Part shown: one piece after another, positions 47,220-58,001 of the stretch
Layout of the letters: each line of letters opens with the position of its first letter
Position numbering within the stretch: position 1 is the first letter of the stretch
Assembly: GCA_000827495.1 (NCBI GenBank)
Contig: KN817551.1
Coordinates: 279,513 to 343,512, forward strand
Direction of reading: 5' to 3'
From: Hypholoma sublateritium FD-334 SS-4
Lineage: Eukaryota > Basidiomycota > Agaricomycetes > Agaricales > Strophariaceae
DNA length: 64,000 nt
Translations under genes and position numbers: made by a program
Notes under the pieces: model-generated
What the model was told of the DNA's origin: nothing
Seen by the model: the letters and a program-made list of their open reading frames with translations, nothing else
The model's database searches: none

Positions 47220-47282
47220 TTGAATCTTGATAATACCTATTTCTCGATACCGTTGACAAACCGACGCGAAGCACCTGCTCCT

Positions 47283-47289
47283 CTTTATA
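47283..47289 (-). promoter_or_regulatory. TATA box of TM4
   Basis: TATAAAG on the minus strand, about 64 nt before the ATG at 47219. Confidence 0.5.
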
Positions 47290-48729
47290 GCAAAAAGCCA
47301 GCCCATGAATATTGTCATACATGGGCCTTGTCATAGAATGTGTGCAGAATTTGATGAAAGAGAAATGGGACAAAGAATCTTGCGCTGATTACAGGAACAG
47401 TAGAACGGGACGCCGAGCGTCCCTCAGCGACTTGGCCTATCTGATTGACGTCATCAGTAAATTTTCGGGAACGCGGATGATACATTGGACGGATAGACAG
47501 ATCGATCTACGGTATAGCGTGCTTCAGGGCTCCCGATGTGCTAGAAGGTTCCTCAGAGTCATATAGACCAAAGTCGTGGTATCAGCGTTTCAGCATAGAT
47601 GGACTCGGTGTGCACGGGCTGACCACAAACACGACGCAGTTCGTGTCTCTCCCGCTGTGTTACAAGTGCTCCCACAGCACATCATAATTGTCCAGAAATA
47701 CCGCACTAGGACAGGGCGGTACGAGGAGTGCATCCATACTGGGCGTCCGTAAGGCAACACACCCATAAGTATCGCGTATGATGCGGGACGTCGAGATCAA
47801 GTGGAGAAGTCTAGAACAAATACGCTGGCTCCATTACATTCCTGTCGATAGTACTCAGTTGACGATACCCCGGGTGTCTTCGTCGCCTTCGAGACATCAG
47901 GCAGGAAGGACGTTGAGGAAGAATTGCGTGAGAATTCACACGGCCAGGCTCAGCCTAGGCCTGGACAGTGCCTTTCCCGCGCAGAGCGTTCTGTCGTCCC
48001 GGTCCGCCCGTGCAGCTAAAAGCTCTACAGAGGTGCGTTCGCCGTTCCGCTCGATATTTGCCCGCATGTACAGGGTTCCGTGATCCGGGACGCACATCTA
48101 TATGAGTACTACGGGAGACTAGCCCATCTCGGGACGTTGTATTTGTCCTTCGCTAGACATTGCTATGTAGAAATTATGTCATAGACACTGCAGATTATGC
48201 TGACACGGAGGCGTAGTTGTGCAGCCGGTACAAGTCGGCCCGCCGTAAGTAAATCTAGCGTATCAGCGCATTTTCTGGGACCGCACGCTAGGCTACATGC
48301 GTGGGTACATATGATGAGAATGCGGGCGCACGTATTTCGTACGCGGCAGAGTATCTCGCTGCCTAAGACACGCACTGTATGCGCACGCGCATGTGTGAGC
48401 AGGAGTTCAGCGTGAGAAGTGAATATTTGAATCATGATTCAAGAGTGGATGTCATGGCCATTCGTCATCATCGTGCCGATCTATCCTAATAGTAAGCAGA
48501 TCTAATTATGTACACCCCAAGGCAGATGTGCCGCACGTCCGCGTCAGGAATAACCGGCATGCTCTGCTCCGTATGACACTCCGAAGCAACTCAACGGTGA
48601 ACACAGCGAGAATATTGATATCGATCTACCATATGTAGTCTACCGTCGTCTATAATTCAATCATTAGCGAGTCACTACGGAGACCTTCTTGGAGTAAGTA
48701 TCAATGCTATTTTGGAGTAGATTACCTAC
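47290..48729. other. Shared upstream region of TM4 and SDR-B
   Basis: 1.4 kb between two divergent promoters. No exon or repeat was recognised. Frames at 47312-47566, 47778-48083 and 48163-48435 are short and unlike known proteins. In the left arm the corresponding interval is enlarged by the SDR relic and repeat copy B. Confidence 0.45.
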
Positions 48730-48736
48730 TATATAA
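48730..48736 (+). promoter_or_regulatory. TATA box of SDR-B
   Basis: TATATAA, 60 nt before the ATG at 48796, followed by a C/A-rich leader (CACCCTACCGTCCACC) typical of a fungal 5' UTR. Confidence 0.6.
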
Positions 48737-48795
48737 GCCCCGTCTGAGTCCAAGCCTTTCAAATTCACCCTACCGTCCACCAATACAAAACGTAA

Positions 48796-49860
48796 ATGTC
48801 TCAATCCACAGTATACCTTGTCACAGGCTCCAATAGGGGATTAGGTGCGTAAAACATGCCTGTTAATTAGGACATTCAGAGATGAACACGGCGTATCAGG
48901 TCTCGGGCTCGTTACTCAGATTCTGGAGGAGCATGATAGCGCATTCGTCTACGCGGGGGTCCGTGATCCAGAGAATGCGCCAGCTCTGAGCGGCCTGCAG
49001 ATCAAACATCCGAATAGAATTGCGGTCGTCAAATGTGTGTCTGCAGATGTTGAAGGGAATGTCGCGCTTGGTCGGGAGATCGAAAAGCGCCACGGACACT
49101 TGGATACTGTTGTTGCTAATGCAGGTAAGTCAATCGCATTTTTCATTTGTTTTATAGGAGAAAACTACATCTTGAGAGAACTTTAGGTATCTGTGACTCG
49201 GCGAACAACGTTTCAGAGATCAGTCCGGCCAATCTAGAAGAGCATTTCCGCGTATGTCATTATTCAATCTCCTTCATGATGCACTACAGAGCATTAGACT
49301 ACTTCCAGGTCAATGTCACGGGTACCATCGTCCTGTTCCAAGCGGTGTACGGTCTTCTCAAGAAGAGTGCGTCACCCAGATTCATACCAATCAGCACCTC
49401 CGGCGCCTGTCTTGATGGCAGAGCCATCAAGTTTCCGAAGGGAGGTATTGAATATGGCGCAACGAAGGCTGCACTGAACTGGGCAACAAGAAAGATACAT
49501 TTCGAAAATGAATGGCTTAGTGCGTACAGTCGTGGCACGAATGATCATCCTTGGCCCGTGGACTAATCTGTTCTATTGCAGTTGCTTTTCCACTTTCTCC
49601 TGGCGCTGTGGATACCGATATGTGTCAGTATTGTCATTTGATTAACCAAACCATTAGAGAGCGCCACTAACCGTATTTCAGTGAGAAATAATGTTGTTGC
49701 GGACACGACTGGCCTGCTGAAGAAGATGCTGGAAACTATTCCGACCTTGCCAACAGCGGAGACAGCCTCCGCCTTACTTATCAAGTTGATCGATGGATCT
49801 ACCCGCGAAAAAGAGGGCGGACAATTCGTTCACGTTGACGGAACGCGCCTTCCCTGGTAA
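48796..49860 (+). CDS. Short-chain dehydrogenase/reductase, SDR-B (6 exons)
   Basis: Classical SDR, NAD(P)-dependent, probably cytosolic; substrate unknown. Exons: 48796-48844, 48900-49124, 49187-49251, 49309-49519, 49582-49623, 49682-49860, giving 256 aa. The nucleotide-binding motif is TGSNRGLGLG (about 12-21), NAG closes exon 2, Ser142 is in PISTSG, and the active site YGATK gives Tyr162/Lys166. The C-terminus is EKEGGQFVHVDGTRLPW. Ser-to-Tyr spacing is 20 residues, more than the usual 13 or so of classical SDRs. All introns have GT..AG ends (55-62 nt). It is followed in the same direction by SDR-C, whose ATG is 409 nt after this stop, so they are tandem paralogues with separate promoters. 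SDR-A resembles it closely in exon 1 (MSQ-TVYL). Confidence 0.9.
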
Positions 49861-50224
49861 TTATCGTATCTGTTGACTGTGCAGCTTTTGTAAATGTATT
49901 TCACGTTGTTTTATATATGTCGCATTTTGGTAAATTTAACCTATGCTCCACCAAGAAGTACGCGCTTGGTGTGGTAAGTTAGGATTTTGTGATCGCAACG
50001 TAAGCTTTTGCTTCAAATTATGGATAGTCAGCCTAATCATCCGTGAGTCTTTTAATAATATAAGGACACGCAGCAGTATGTGAAGTTAGTGCCTATGTCA
50101 TTAGAATCTGCCGACGTACTACGTGTGTATATGCCGCTCCGGCATAACCCCGTGTTCACGCCGCCGTGCTATGGCATGACCTTGCTTCAAGACGGCCTTC
50201 GCAGGACAATGTACAACTGGAAGT
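49861..50224. other. Spacer between SDR-B and SDR-C
   Basis: AT-rich 3' flank and promoter sequence; no other feature seen. Confidence 0.5.
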
Positions 50225-50231
50225 TATATAA
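50225..50231 (+). promoter_or_regulatory. TATA box of SDR-C
   Basis: TATATAA, 38 nt before the ATG at 50269. Confidence 0.6.
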
Positions 50232-50268
50232 ACTGGACTGAGTTTTGATAATTAAATCATTAAACACA

Positions 50269-51340
50269 ATGTCTCCGTCGACTATTTACCTTGTCACTGG
50301 ATCCAACAGGGGGCTAGGTACATCCTTCCAAACGATTAATCACGATAATACGAGACTAATTTACTTGGGATATAGGTCTTGGATTCGTGTCCCAAATCCT
50401 CGCTGCACATGATAATGCATTTGTGTATGCAGGTGCGCGGGAACCAGAGAAAGCTACTGGGCTGAAGTCGCTGGCGGCAAAATACCCTGGTCGGATGGCT
50501 ATTGTTAAATGCGTCTCTGCTGACGTCGAGGGAATTTCTGACCTTGCTAAATACATCGAGAAGGGGCACGGAAGGGTGGATACAGTGATTGCGAACGCAG
50601 GTATTTACTTGCACACTCTCACAGAAACATCGCAAATCGCTCATCTGACGGTATGTTATCAGGATTGGGAATTATGAAAGGTTCTGTTTCGGAAGTCAGC
50701 GTAGCTGCACTGGAGGACCATTTTCGGGTATACCTTTGCGCCTCAGAGATGTTGTACCGTCGTGGCTGATTTCTCGTCGATATAGGTCAACGTGATCGGA
50801 ACGATCGTGCTTTTTCAATCGCTATATAGTCTTCTGAAGAAGAGTCACGCTCCTCGATTCATTCCCATCAGCACCGCTGCCGCGGCCTTTCATAGTGGAG
50901 TGATTGAACTCCCATTCGGGAGCGCGGCGTACGGTACGACGAAGGTGGCACTCAACTGGGCGACAAGGAAAATACATTTCGAAAATGATTGGCTTGGTGC
51001 GCCGAAAACTCGCAGACTTTTCTTTTTGGGGTTGCACTTATAAATGTGATTTAGTGTCTTTCCCAATGAATCCGGGTCCCGTCGATACGGACATGTGTGC
51101 GTACCTGTACCTTCTCTGCCAACCACTTACTTTGACTTATCATATTACATTCCACTATCAGTACGAAACAATGTGTCCTCAGACACCAGCGGGACCTTCG
51201 AGAATATGCTGTCGGTTTATCCCATTCTTCCCTCCGGGGAGATGGTCGCCGAATCGCTCCTCAAGGTTATCGATAATTCCACGCGCGCGAAAGAAGGCGG
51301 AGAGTTCATCGATGTCGATGGGACAAAGCTTGCTTGGTGA
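50269..51340 (+). CDS. Short-chain dehydrogenase/reductase, SDR-C (6 exons)
   Basis: Paralogue of SDR-A and SDR-B with identical exon lengths. Exons: 50269-50317, 50376-50600, 50663-50727, 50786-50996, 51055-51096, 51162-51340, giving 256 aa; all introns are GT..AG. It starts MSPSTIYLVTGSNRGLGLG and has NAG at the end of exon 2, PIST (Ser142), YGTTK (Tyr162/Lys166), NPGPVDTDM and the terminal KEGGEFIDVDGTKLAW. It is the most divergent of the three in the substrate loop (residues 144-160). Its 3' end lies about 200 bp from repeat copy C, as SDR-A lies against copy A. The SDR relic at 11.2 kb shares more with this gene's end and 3' flank than with SDR-B. Confidence 0.9.
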
Positions 51341-51559
51341 TCAACAATGGAAAGCATTTTACCGCCTGCGATTTGTATAACTTGGGTACATACATAATTA
51401 GTTGGCGATTCAATTAATCTGATGTATCTCACACGCGTGAGCGACGACAGATAAGTCTGAATATGTGCGATTCCTGCATGCAGAATTAAAACAGTACATA
51501 TCCAGGGGAATGAAGATATGGCGTACTCTCAACCCGCGTTAGCGCTACCCACCTCTGAC

Positions 51560-54500
51560 CGCATCAAATGCAGTGGAAGGAATGCTTTCCTCGTGAAACT
51601 CGGAAGATAGCGTGCTGCGTATGCGCTGTTTGATCGTCCACATGCAGCTATTTAAATTCATGGACAGAAAGCACGCCTCGTACTGCATCAATTTTGGACA
51701 ATAGACCCGGAGACGAAAGAAAGGATACCTAGAGAAACAGGGACAGAAGGCAGTGGAGCTCTAAGCGACATACGTATAGCCATACACAAGCGCAGTGAGT
51801 TGAAAGATCGAATGTAATCGCGGACGAGGCGACAATGCGTAACGCGGGTTGTCAGTCGTAGCTGCGCGCACACCGTAGGGGAACCAGCGCGGGAAGCACT
51901 GTGGACGGCCATCGTGCGTGCCTCGCGCATTTTCGCGCGCGCCCCCGCGGCGCTACCGCCACACCAAGGAAATCACCGCCTCCGAGTTTCTCCTCAAGCC
52001 CGAGCGTGCCGGCCATATGCGTCTCTCGAAGCAGGAGGAATCCAGCGACAAATTTTTGAAATAGAACAGCTCGCGGCAAGCGCGCCTCTATCGCAGCACA
52101 CACGCTAGCGCACGAAACTTTGTGATGTTCTAGCGTTCAATCACGTCGCGCATGTACGGCTTGCCTCCGCTGTACAGGGGATGTTACACGTGGTAGCGTG
52201 TGTTTTAGATGGCAGCGAAAGAGGGCGACAAAGGGCGTACATCGGTGCGGCGGGGCAGGAGAAAAAGCCAGCAGACGCCAGACCGATGGGTACGGTGAGC
52301 CGGCACGCCACATACACGCTGCCTCGAGTTTGAGATACCTTATACCAAAGAGACGAATGCCGCCGCGCAATATGCACTTTGACGCGCGTTTCTTGGAGGA
52401 GGACATGATATCGTGGGCGGGCGTGTGGGCTGTGCGTAGCGGGGATGGTGTGGGATCTGGTGTACCGCAGCGGTGGCTTGGATCATAGACTGAAAGGGAG
52501 CAAAGAAGAGCACAGGGCGGGGAATTGTACCCGGCCTGGGCATAGAGACGCAGGACAAACAGGTAATAGGATCGCGGGAATTGAGCTTGAGACAGAGTAG
52601 GGGCGGAGAGCATGGGAGTTAAATGTACTCCAGAAAGCTGATTATATCCTGATAATCAGGGATCTGAGTCCTGAAGGGAGAGGAGGGTCAGCGGCGTCAG
52701 GTAGGCGGGAGAACCATACAGTGACGCGAGGAGGAATCGCAGGTCGCCCGCGTTTCGGAGACTGAGCTTGTCGAAGAAGGAGCACACGTATATAGCGCAG
52801 CTTGAGGACTGCAGGAAGGCAGGGGGAGAGGGGTTTCTACAGTGAGACAAAGACCGGGGATGCGGTAGGCAACAAACAACATACCTCGAGCGCGCCGCTC
52901 CGGATTGGTCCGCTAGGCTATTCCCTCTCGAAGTTCTACCTCTCCAATTGTAAGCCTGAACTTGCAACATTTTGATGCGTCGGCGATGCGCAGGGGTCTT
53001 GTAGCTGATGAAGAGATGGTAAGAAAGAAAGAGGGGAGAAAAGGACTATTCCCACGTCGACCATGTCCCGGTACACGGCGAGAGCTTCGCCGTTTAGCGG
53101 TCCGGCAGCAACTGACAGTCCGGCCCGACAAAAGCGCACTGCCGCGCGAGCCCTTGGCGCCCCGCACAGTGCGGCACGGTATTGGGTAGCAGCTTGGGGC
53201 ATCCGCGCGCATCTGTGGCGCCGAGTGAGCCCGCACTTTAATATTGTCGACCACACCATGTCGTTTGGAGGATGCCTTGACGCTGATACGATGCATGCAG
53301 TCGCTCCGCGGCGACCAAAATCTGTTAAAGTAAATAAACAGCGGGCGACAGGCCAGCCGCGCGTCATCACTGACTCAAAGGAGCGGATGTATGTGCGTTC
53401 GTATTATATGCGTATTCATAACAATCAGGTGGATACATTCCTGCCACTAGCATGACCCACGCGCCGTCCAAACAGACATCTCCAGCGCACACCCCGTGTG
53501 TGGCCAAACAGAGATCCGTCGACTGCATGTGTAGCACAAACAGGATGCTTACCGCATACACACACCAGCGCGTGAACAGGGAATTCGCTAACATGTCCCA
53601 CGTATATGCGCAGCCGCGAACGCACGGCGCACCGCCGCGGGACAGCGATTCGGCACGCGCTGGTGTGTGCGATGTGGATGTGGGGCGCGGCGCTCGTCAT
53701 GGAGGGACGACAGAAGTGCGGACTGCGCGAGACGCAGGAATAGATCGAGACAGATAGCCGTGCAGCCACGCGGAGGCTAAGTGCGCCGGAGCGCAGCGGT
53801 ACACCTGCGGAGAAATCACCGCGGGAGGAAGACGGCTCATGCTCGCTCGGTCCCACAGACGCACGCACGCCGCCCACACAAGTCAAGCAACAATCAGGGA
53901 CGACCGACGCGCAGGACTGTCCGCGCGGAGGTGTGCGCCCTGATGTACATGGTAGCGGTGGGCCAACGTGTGTGCGCTTGGCGCGGGACGCCGCACTAGG
54001 CGACCGGCGGCGAGGGGATGGGTGGAGGGCGGGGGGGGGGGCGTCAAAGGCGGGACAGGNGAAGAGAATCAGAAACGTCGCGAGGGAAGTAACGGGCCGC
54101 GTTCAGCCGGACACGGAGCAGACGACGCATAAGCCAGTCCAGCAAACGGTAGCGCATGTTCGATGATGCCGAGATGCACGCACGCCGCCCACTCTTATGT
54201 GCCAACTTATAAAGGGCGAGCACCGTGAGCACGGCTCGTGCGGAGGTGCGCGCTCTAATGCAGTGGGGATGAGCGACGTGTGTGCGCTGGGCGCGGGAAT
54301 GCGCAGGAGGCGAGGGACAATGGTGGTGGAGGGAACCGGCGGCGAGGGGACGAGGGGAAGGCGGGGCCGTCGACGAGGGGACAGGTGAACGGAGGCAGGG
54401 ACATCGTGCGGGAAGAGACAGCGGGATAAGGCGTGAAAGGTGCAGATTTTAGACGCGTGAATGTGTTCTGTAGGTTCTGCGCATCTGAAGAGACGATCAT

Positions 54501-55900
54501 GAGGTCAGCCAGGTGTGTATGTGAACACCCAGCCGCACATACCAATGAACATGCGCAGAGCGAGACACGGCATGTCGGGCAAACACAGAACGTTGGGCGG
54601 TGGGACGATGAGCACGATGGTAGATATCTATTAGAAATAATGACACACCTCCGGTAGAGAATGGCCTGACCTTCTCGAACAGCACTGTTCGTTCCATTTC
54701 GCACCAGTATCGTGGGCGGCCGATAATGCGTTGTACGCCACCAGGGAGGTGCCTCTGACCATCGAATCGCTCCGCCCTTCTTCATTATATGCGCAGGACA
54801 GCTTCATCGGGCGAATCTGAAGAGAATCGCTGGCAGAGATCGAAAAGTAGATACTAGGTGGGGAGGAAAGGACGAAAGAGGCGAAAGAAGCATTACCACT
54901 TCGGCGCTTCGCCGCAGCATTCCCGCAGGTCACGCGCCGTGGTCCGTGCGCGGCCCGACCTAAAAGCAACGCCAGCCCGGCGCGCATGGCGACGCTCTGT
55001 CTCTAGAAGTCTTCCCGCACCTTCTTTTCCTCATAAATATAACAAGGTTTTCGCTTATACCACCCTCGTCGCGGTACATCACCACCCACCAGCGCGCCCG
55101 TCCTCACCTACGCTCATGAACGTGCTTTTCGGAGCGGTATTATTTCAGACCGGACGCACTACAAAAAAATGTTCAATGGCATTGTACGACTCACGTACTT
55201 TATTGTGCATCATGCGAGAGGGTCCATACACGTATAAAGTATAATTACGAAGATTCCATTGATTTAGCGCCATGGCACGCCCTTCTCGCGTAATAATAAA
55301 CGCCTGCTTCTGCGCGCGCATCCCTCTAAATTCTCGTGAAATCCAGACGCGCACCAGAAATTGGAGCGCGCTTCTTCCCACCGCCCATCAACCGCGAAGT
55401 GCAGCACGACCATCATAATCCGACCAGTGCGTGTAGCGCTCCCGACATCGAGCACAGCGGGAGGAGTTCCTATGGTATGCGCATTCAGCAGAACAACGTG
55501 CTGCCCACGCGCGATCTACGTGCGTCCGCAGAGCTGTTCGAAGTGCTGCACCACAAGGACCCCTCGCACTTACAGTCGAGGAGGCGGAACGGAGGACGCG
55601 CATATATGGGGGAGGATCGCGGTGGGACGCTGCTGTGCATACACGGCACACACGCAAGTGCAGTAGGTCATAAAACATATTTCTCCACATTCAACGCGAC
55701 GATGAGGAGCCGCGCGTCACCCGTCGCGCGCCGAGGGATCCCAACCAAGTGATCCCCAGTGCAAAATCGCACGCGTGTCGCGGCTCAAACGATGCACCGC
55801 ATCTTCCCTCGAGCAGACGCGCAGAGCCAGTGCAAGCCACGACACAAATACGCCAGCACAAGTAAGTAACTTCATCATGTCCCTACCACGTCACGCGTCG
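51560..55900 (-). repeat. Dispersed degenerate repeat R, copy C (inverted)
   Basis: Reverse-strand counterpart of copies A and B. Landmarks on the minus strand: the CGCTTGAGGAGAAA-like region of B (12270) with 52000, the GTCAAGGCATCCTCC block at 53300 with A 6733, CCATTGAACATTTTTTTG at 55166-55183 with A 3782, and a region near 55450 with A 3510. The order is preserved over about 4 kb. The A interval 4.5-6.7 kb is shortened to 53.3-54.5 kb here. Part of it (53600-53760) also recurs in the same direction at 59575-59730 and 63335-63420. No coding sequence is recognised. One base (54060) is undetermined. Confidence 0.65.
54060..54060. other. Undetermined base (N)
   Basis: A single N follows a long G run (54030-54041) within repeat copy C. 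It marks an assembly or consensus uncertainty, so small indels around it cannot be trusted. Confidence 0.95.
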
Positions 55901-56452
55901 CCTCGAGCGTGCGATGCTGATGGTCCACGCGCGATTCACACATGTATATCTAACGCGGTCTCTCTTGGAATATTGAAAAATAATTATAATCTATAAATAA
56001 TGTAGAAGGCATGGCCTCTGGGCTGAGGAATGGTGGACCTGAAAATATCATGATGTCTGTCTCTCTTGACCATACATTTCTGAGTGGAGCGTTCTGGGAC
56101 TGCATGTTATCCATGGAGTCATGCGCACAGGAAGGACATCCGCAGGGTGTTGCGTGTCATCTGAATCACACGCGGGACCTCAGACCACAGTGATAGCTTA
56201 CCCATGTACGCCCAATAGCTCGCATTAGGGCATCGCGGTCTAATAGCAAGTAAATCTCGCGTAGTAGGTCATATAATTTAGTAAAGCAAGTATGCGAGTA
56301 TATGTAGAGTATGTAAAGATGTAAATCGAATAAATAAGCAATGAAGCGATCAGTAATAAATTAATGTAATGCAAAATGAAAGCAGGAGAGCAATGTTCAA
56401 AACGACGGCAAGATAATTTTCTCGAAAAATCTGGCATAAACGACGGAGAAGC
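55901..56452. other. Region between repeat copy C and the zinc-finger relic
   Basis: AT-rich from 56230 to 56400. Nothing recognised. Confidence 0.4.
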
Positions 56453-58001
56453 TCATAACGGACGTCGAATATGGGAACCAGTCCGTATATGAGCGAGCAA
56501 TCTCTGGGAGTTTTTCAGAGGTTTCGTCCCCGCCTTGCATCCTTCCCACTGGCACTTACACTCCGCCCCCGTCCGGCTTCGCCTATCTACACCCCCACTC
56601 GCTTTGTTAATCTGTCCGGTAAAGGCGTGTTCCTCCTCCAGATGTTTGATCAACATCCCATTGCTCGTAAGGGGGTGGATCATGAAATGACATCCCGTCG
56701 ATCCACCCCAGCAGCACAAAAAACTATTCGCGGGAGAAGTATTTAGACCGCGCGGTATGTCTTGTTGAATTCCGTTAGGGGAAATGCAGCTGGATAAAAT
56801 GTTTCAAGCCGTCGTCAACGTGCAAGACGAGGACACTTACGGCGAAGGCGTAGCGTGGTTGTGATTGGTGTGTGATGTACTGAGATGGTATACATCAGAC
56901 GCTGACCAAAACCAAAAAAAAACAGCGACTCACCAAGATGCTCCTTGCGTGTTGTAGGCAACCAGCGGTATTTTGTTCCGGTCGTGCGTTCTGACCAGCG
57001 GTGCCGACTGGTATGCGAAGGCGTCGTCCCGGAGCCACTTCACTGCAACCGGGATTGCTTTAGAACTGTGCCACAAAGTCCAGTTCTCGTGCTCATACAC
57101 ACCATCGGGGATTTCAGAACCAAGTGAATGTTGGTGGTGTGTATCAGAATCCGTTGCTCTGTAATCTGAAATCAATAACGACGTTGGCGCGATGAGTGGC
57201 GCATTTGTGGCATACCTGAAATCTGCATCAAGCCCCTCCCATATATCTTGCATGCATCCCCCGGCTTGTTGAAGGCTTGCATATCGGCGCGGAACTGCGG
57301 ATAATCTTGACGTGGATGGTGAGGATGTTCTAGGCGCCGCCCATACGCTCGACGTTGGTCTTGATGCACAAGCGGTGTGGTTGACCTCTTCCTGGAGGCG
57401 CTGTGCGCAGCTGACGTCCCGCTCCCTTCATTCCCTGTAAGTGCATGAAAAAGAAGATGTTGGAAGGACTTACGAAGACCTGCCGCTATTTCCTTGCGTA
57501 CACGCGGCTCGTGCGATGCGTGCTTCAGCGTAAGGATGAGTACGATGCCTGCAGAGGGAAATGTCAAATTCGGAGCGAGGAACTAGAGATGGATACACAC
57601 TTTGAGCTAGGCATCCTCGAGGGTTCTGAATGTTGGACAGAGAAAGGATTCGTACGAGATGAAAAGTGTATCAGGAATTGAAGAACGCGTCGCGTCACAA
57701 ATTTAAACATACCTGCGTGCGCGTGACCGTGCTTTGACCTCTGGTGCCACATCTCCCAATGCAGTCCCTTACCTTCTGCTTCACACGCACTACCATGACA
57801 TTATTTCGCTCTAAAATCGGTTGCGGAGAGTCCGAGCGCGTTTCCAACAGTTGTCTGGGTAGCAGCGGTGGCCCACAGACGCCTCGTTACGCCATCACAA
57901 GTAAGAGTATCAGTGAGCGGCAGAAATACATCGCTTGCTGCGGGAAAGGAAACGAGCGCGCGGGTGGTAGCTCTCAGGTCCGCTTCGGTGTGATTCAGCA
58001 T
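56453..58001 (-). pseudogene. Probable relic of a multi-exon gene with C2H2-like zinc fingers
   Basis: Several protein-like minus-strand segments follow one another in changing frames. Near 58001-57801 the frame starts MLNHTEADLRATTRALVSFP and stops. 57567-57172 reads LILTLKHASHEPRVRKEIAAGL. 57253-56930 reads HENWTLWHSSKAIPVAVKW. 56719-56453 carries two putative fingers, CCWGGSTGCHF with HLEEEH, and CQWEGC with HIRTGSH. The C-x-W-x-x-C and H-x4-H spacings resemble basidiomycete C2H2 factors. Stops and missing junctions between the segments prevent one continuous model, so I take it as decayed, or as a gene whose exons I cannot join. I do not recognise the parent family. Confidence 0.4.

Noticed and set aside
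57445..57567. Similarity of the zinc-finger relic to RSC9-type chromatin remodelling subunits
   Set aside because: The spacing and residues around the Cys/His positions do not fit what I know of that family, so no name was given.
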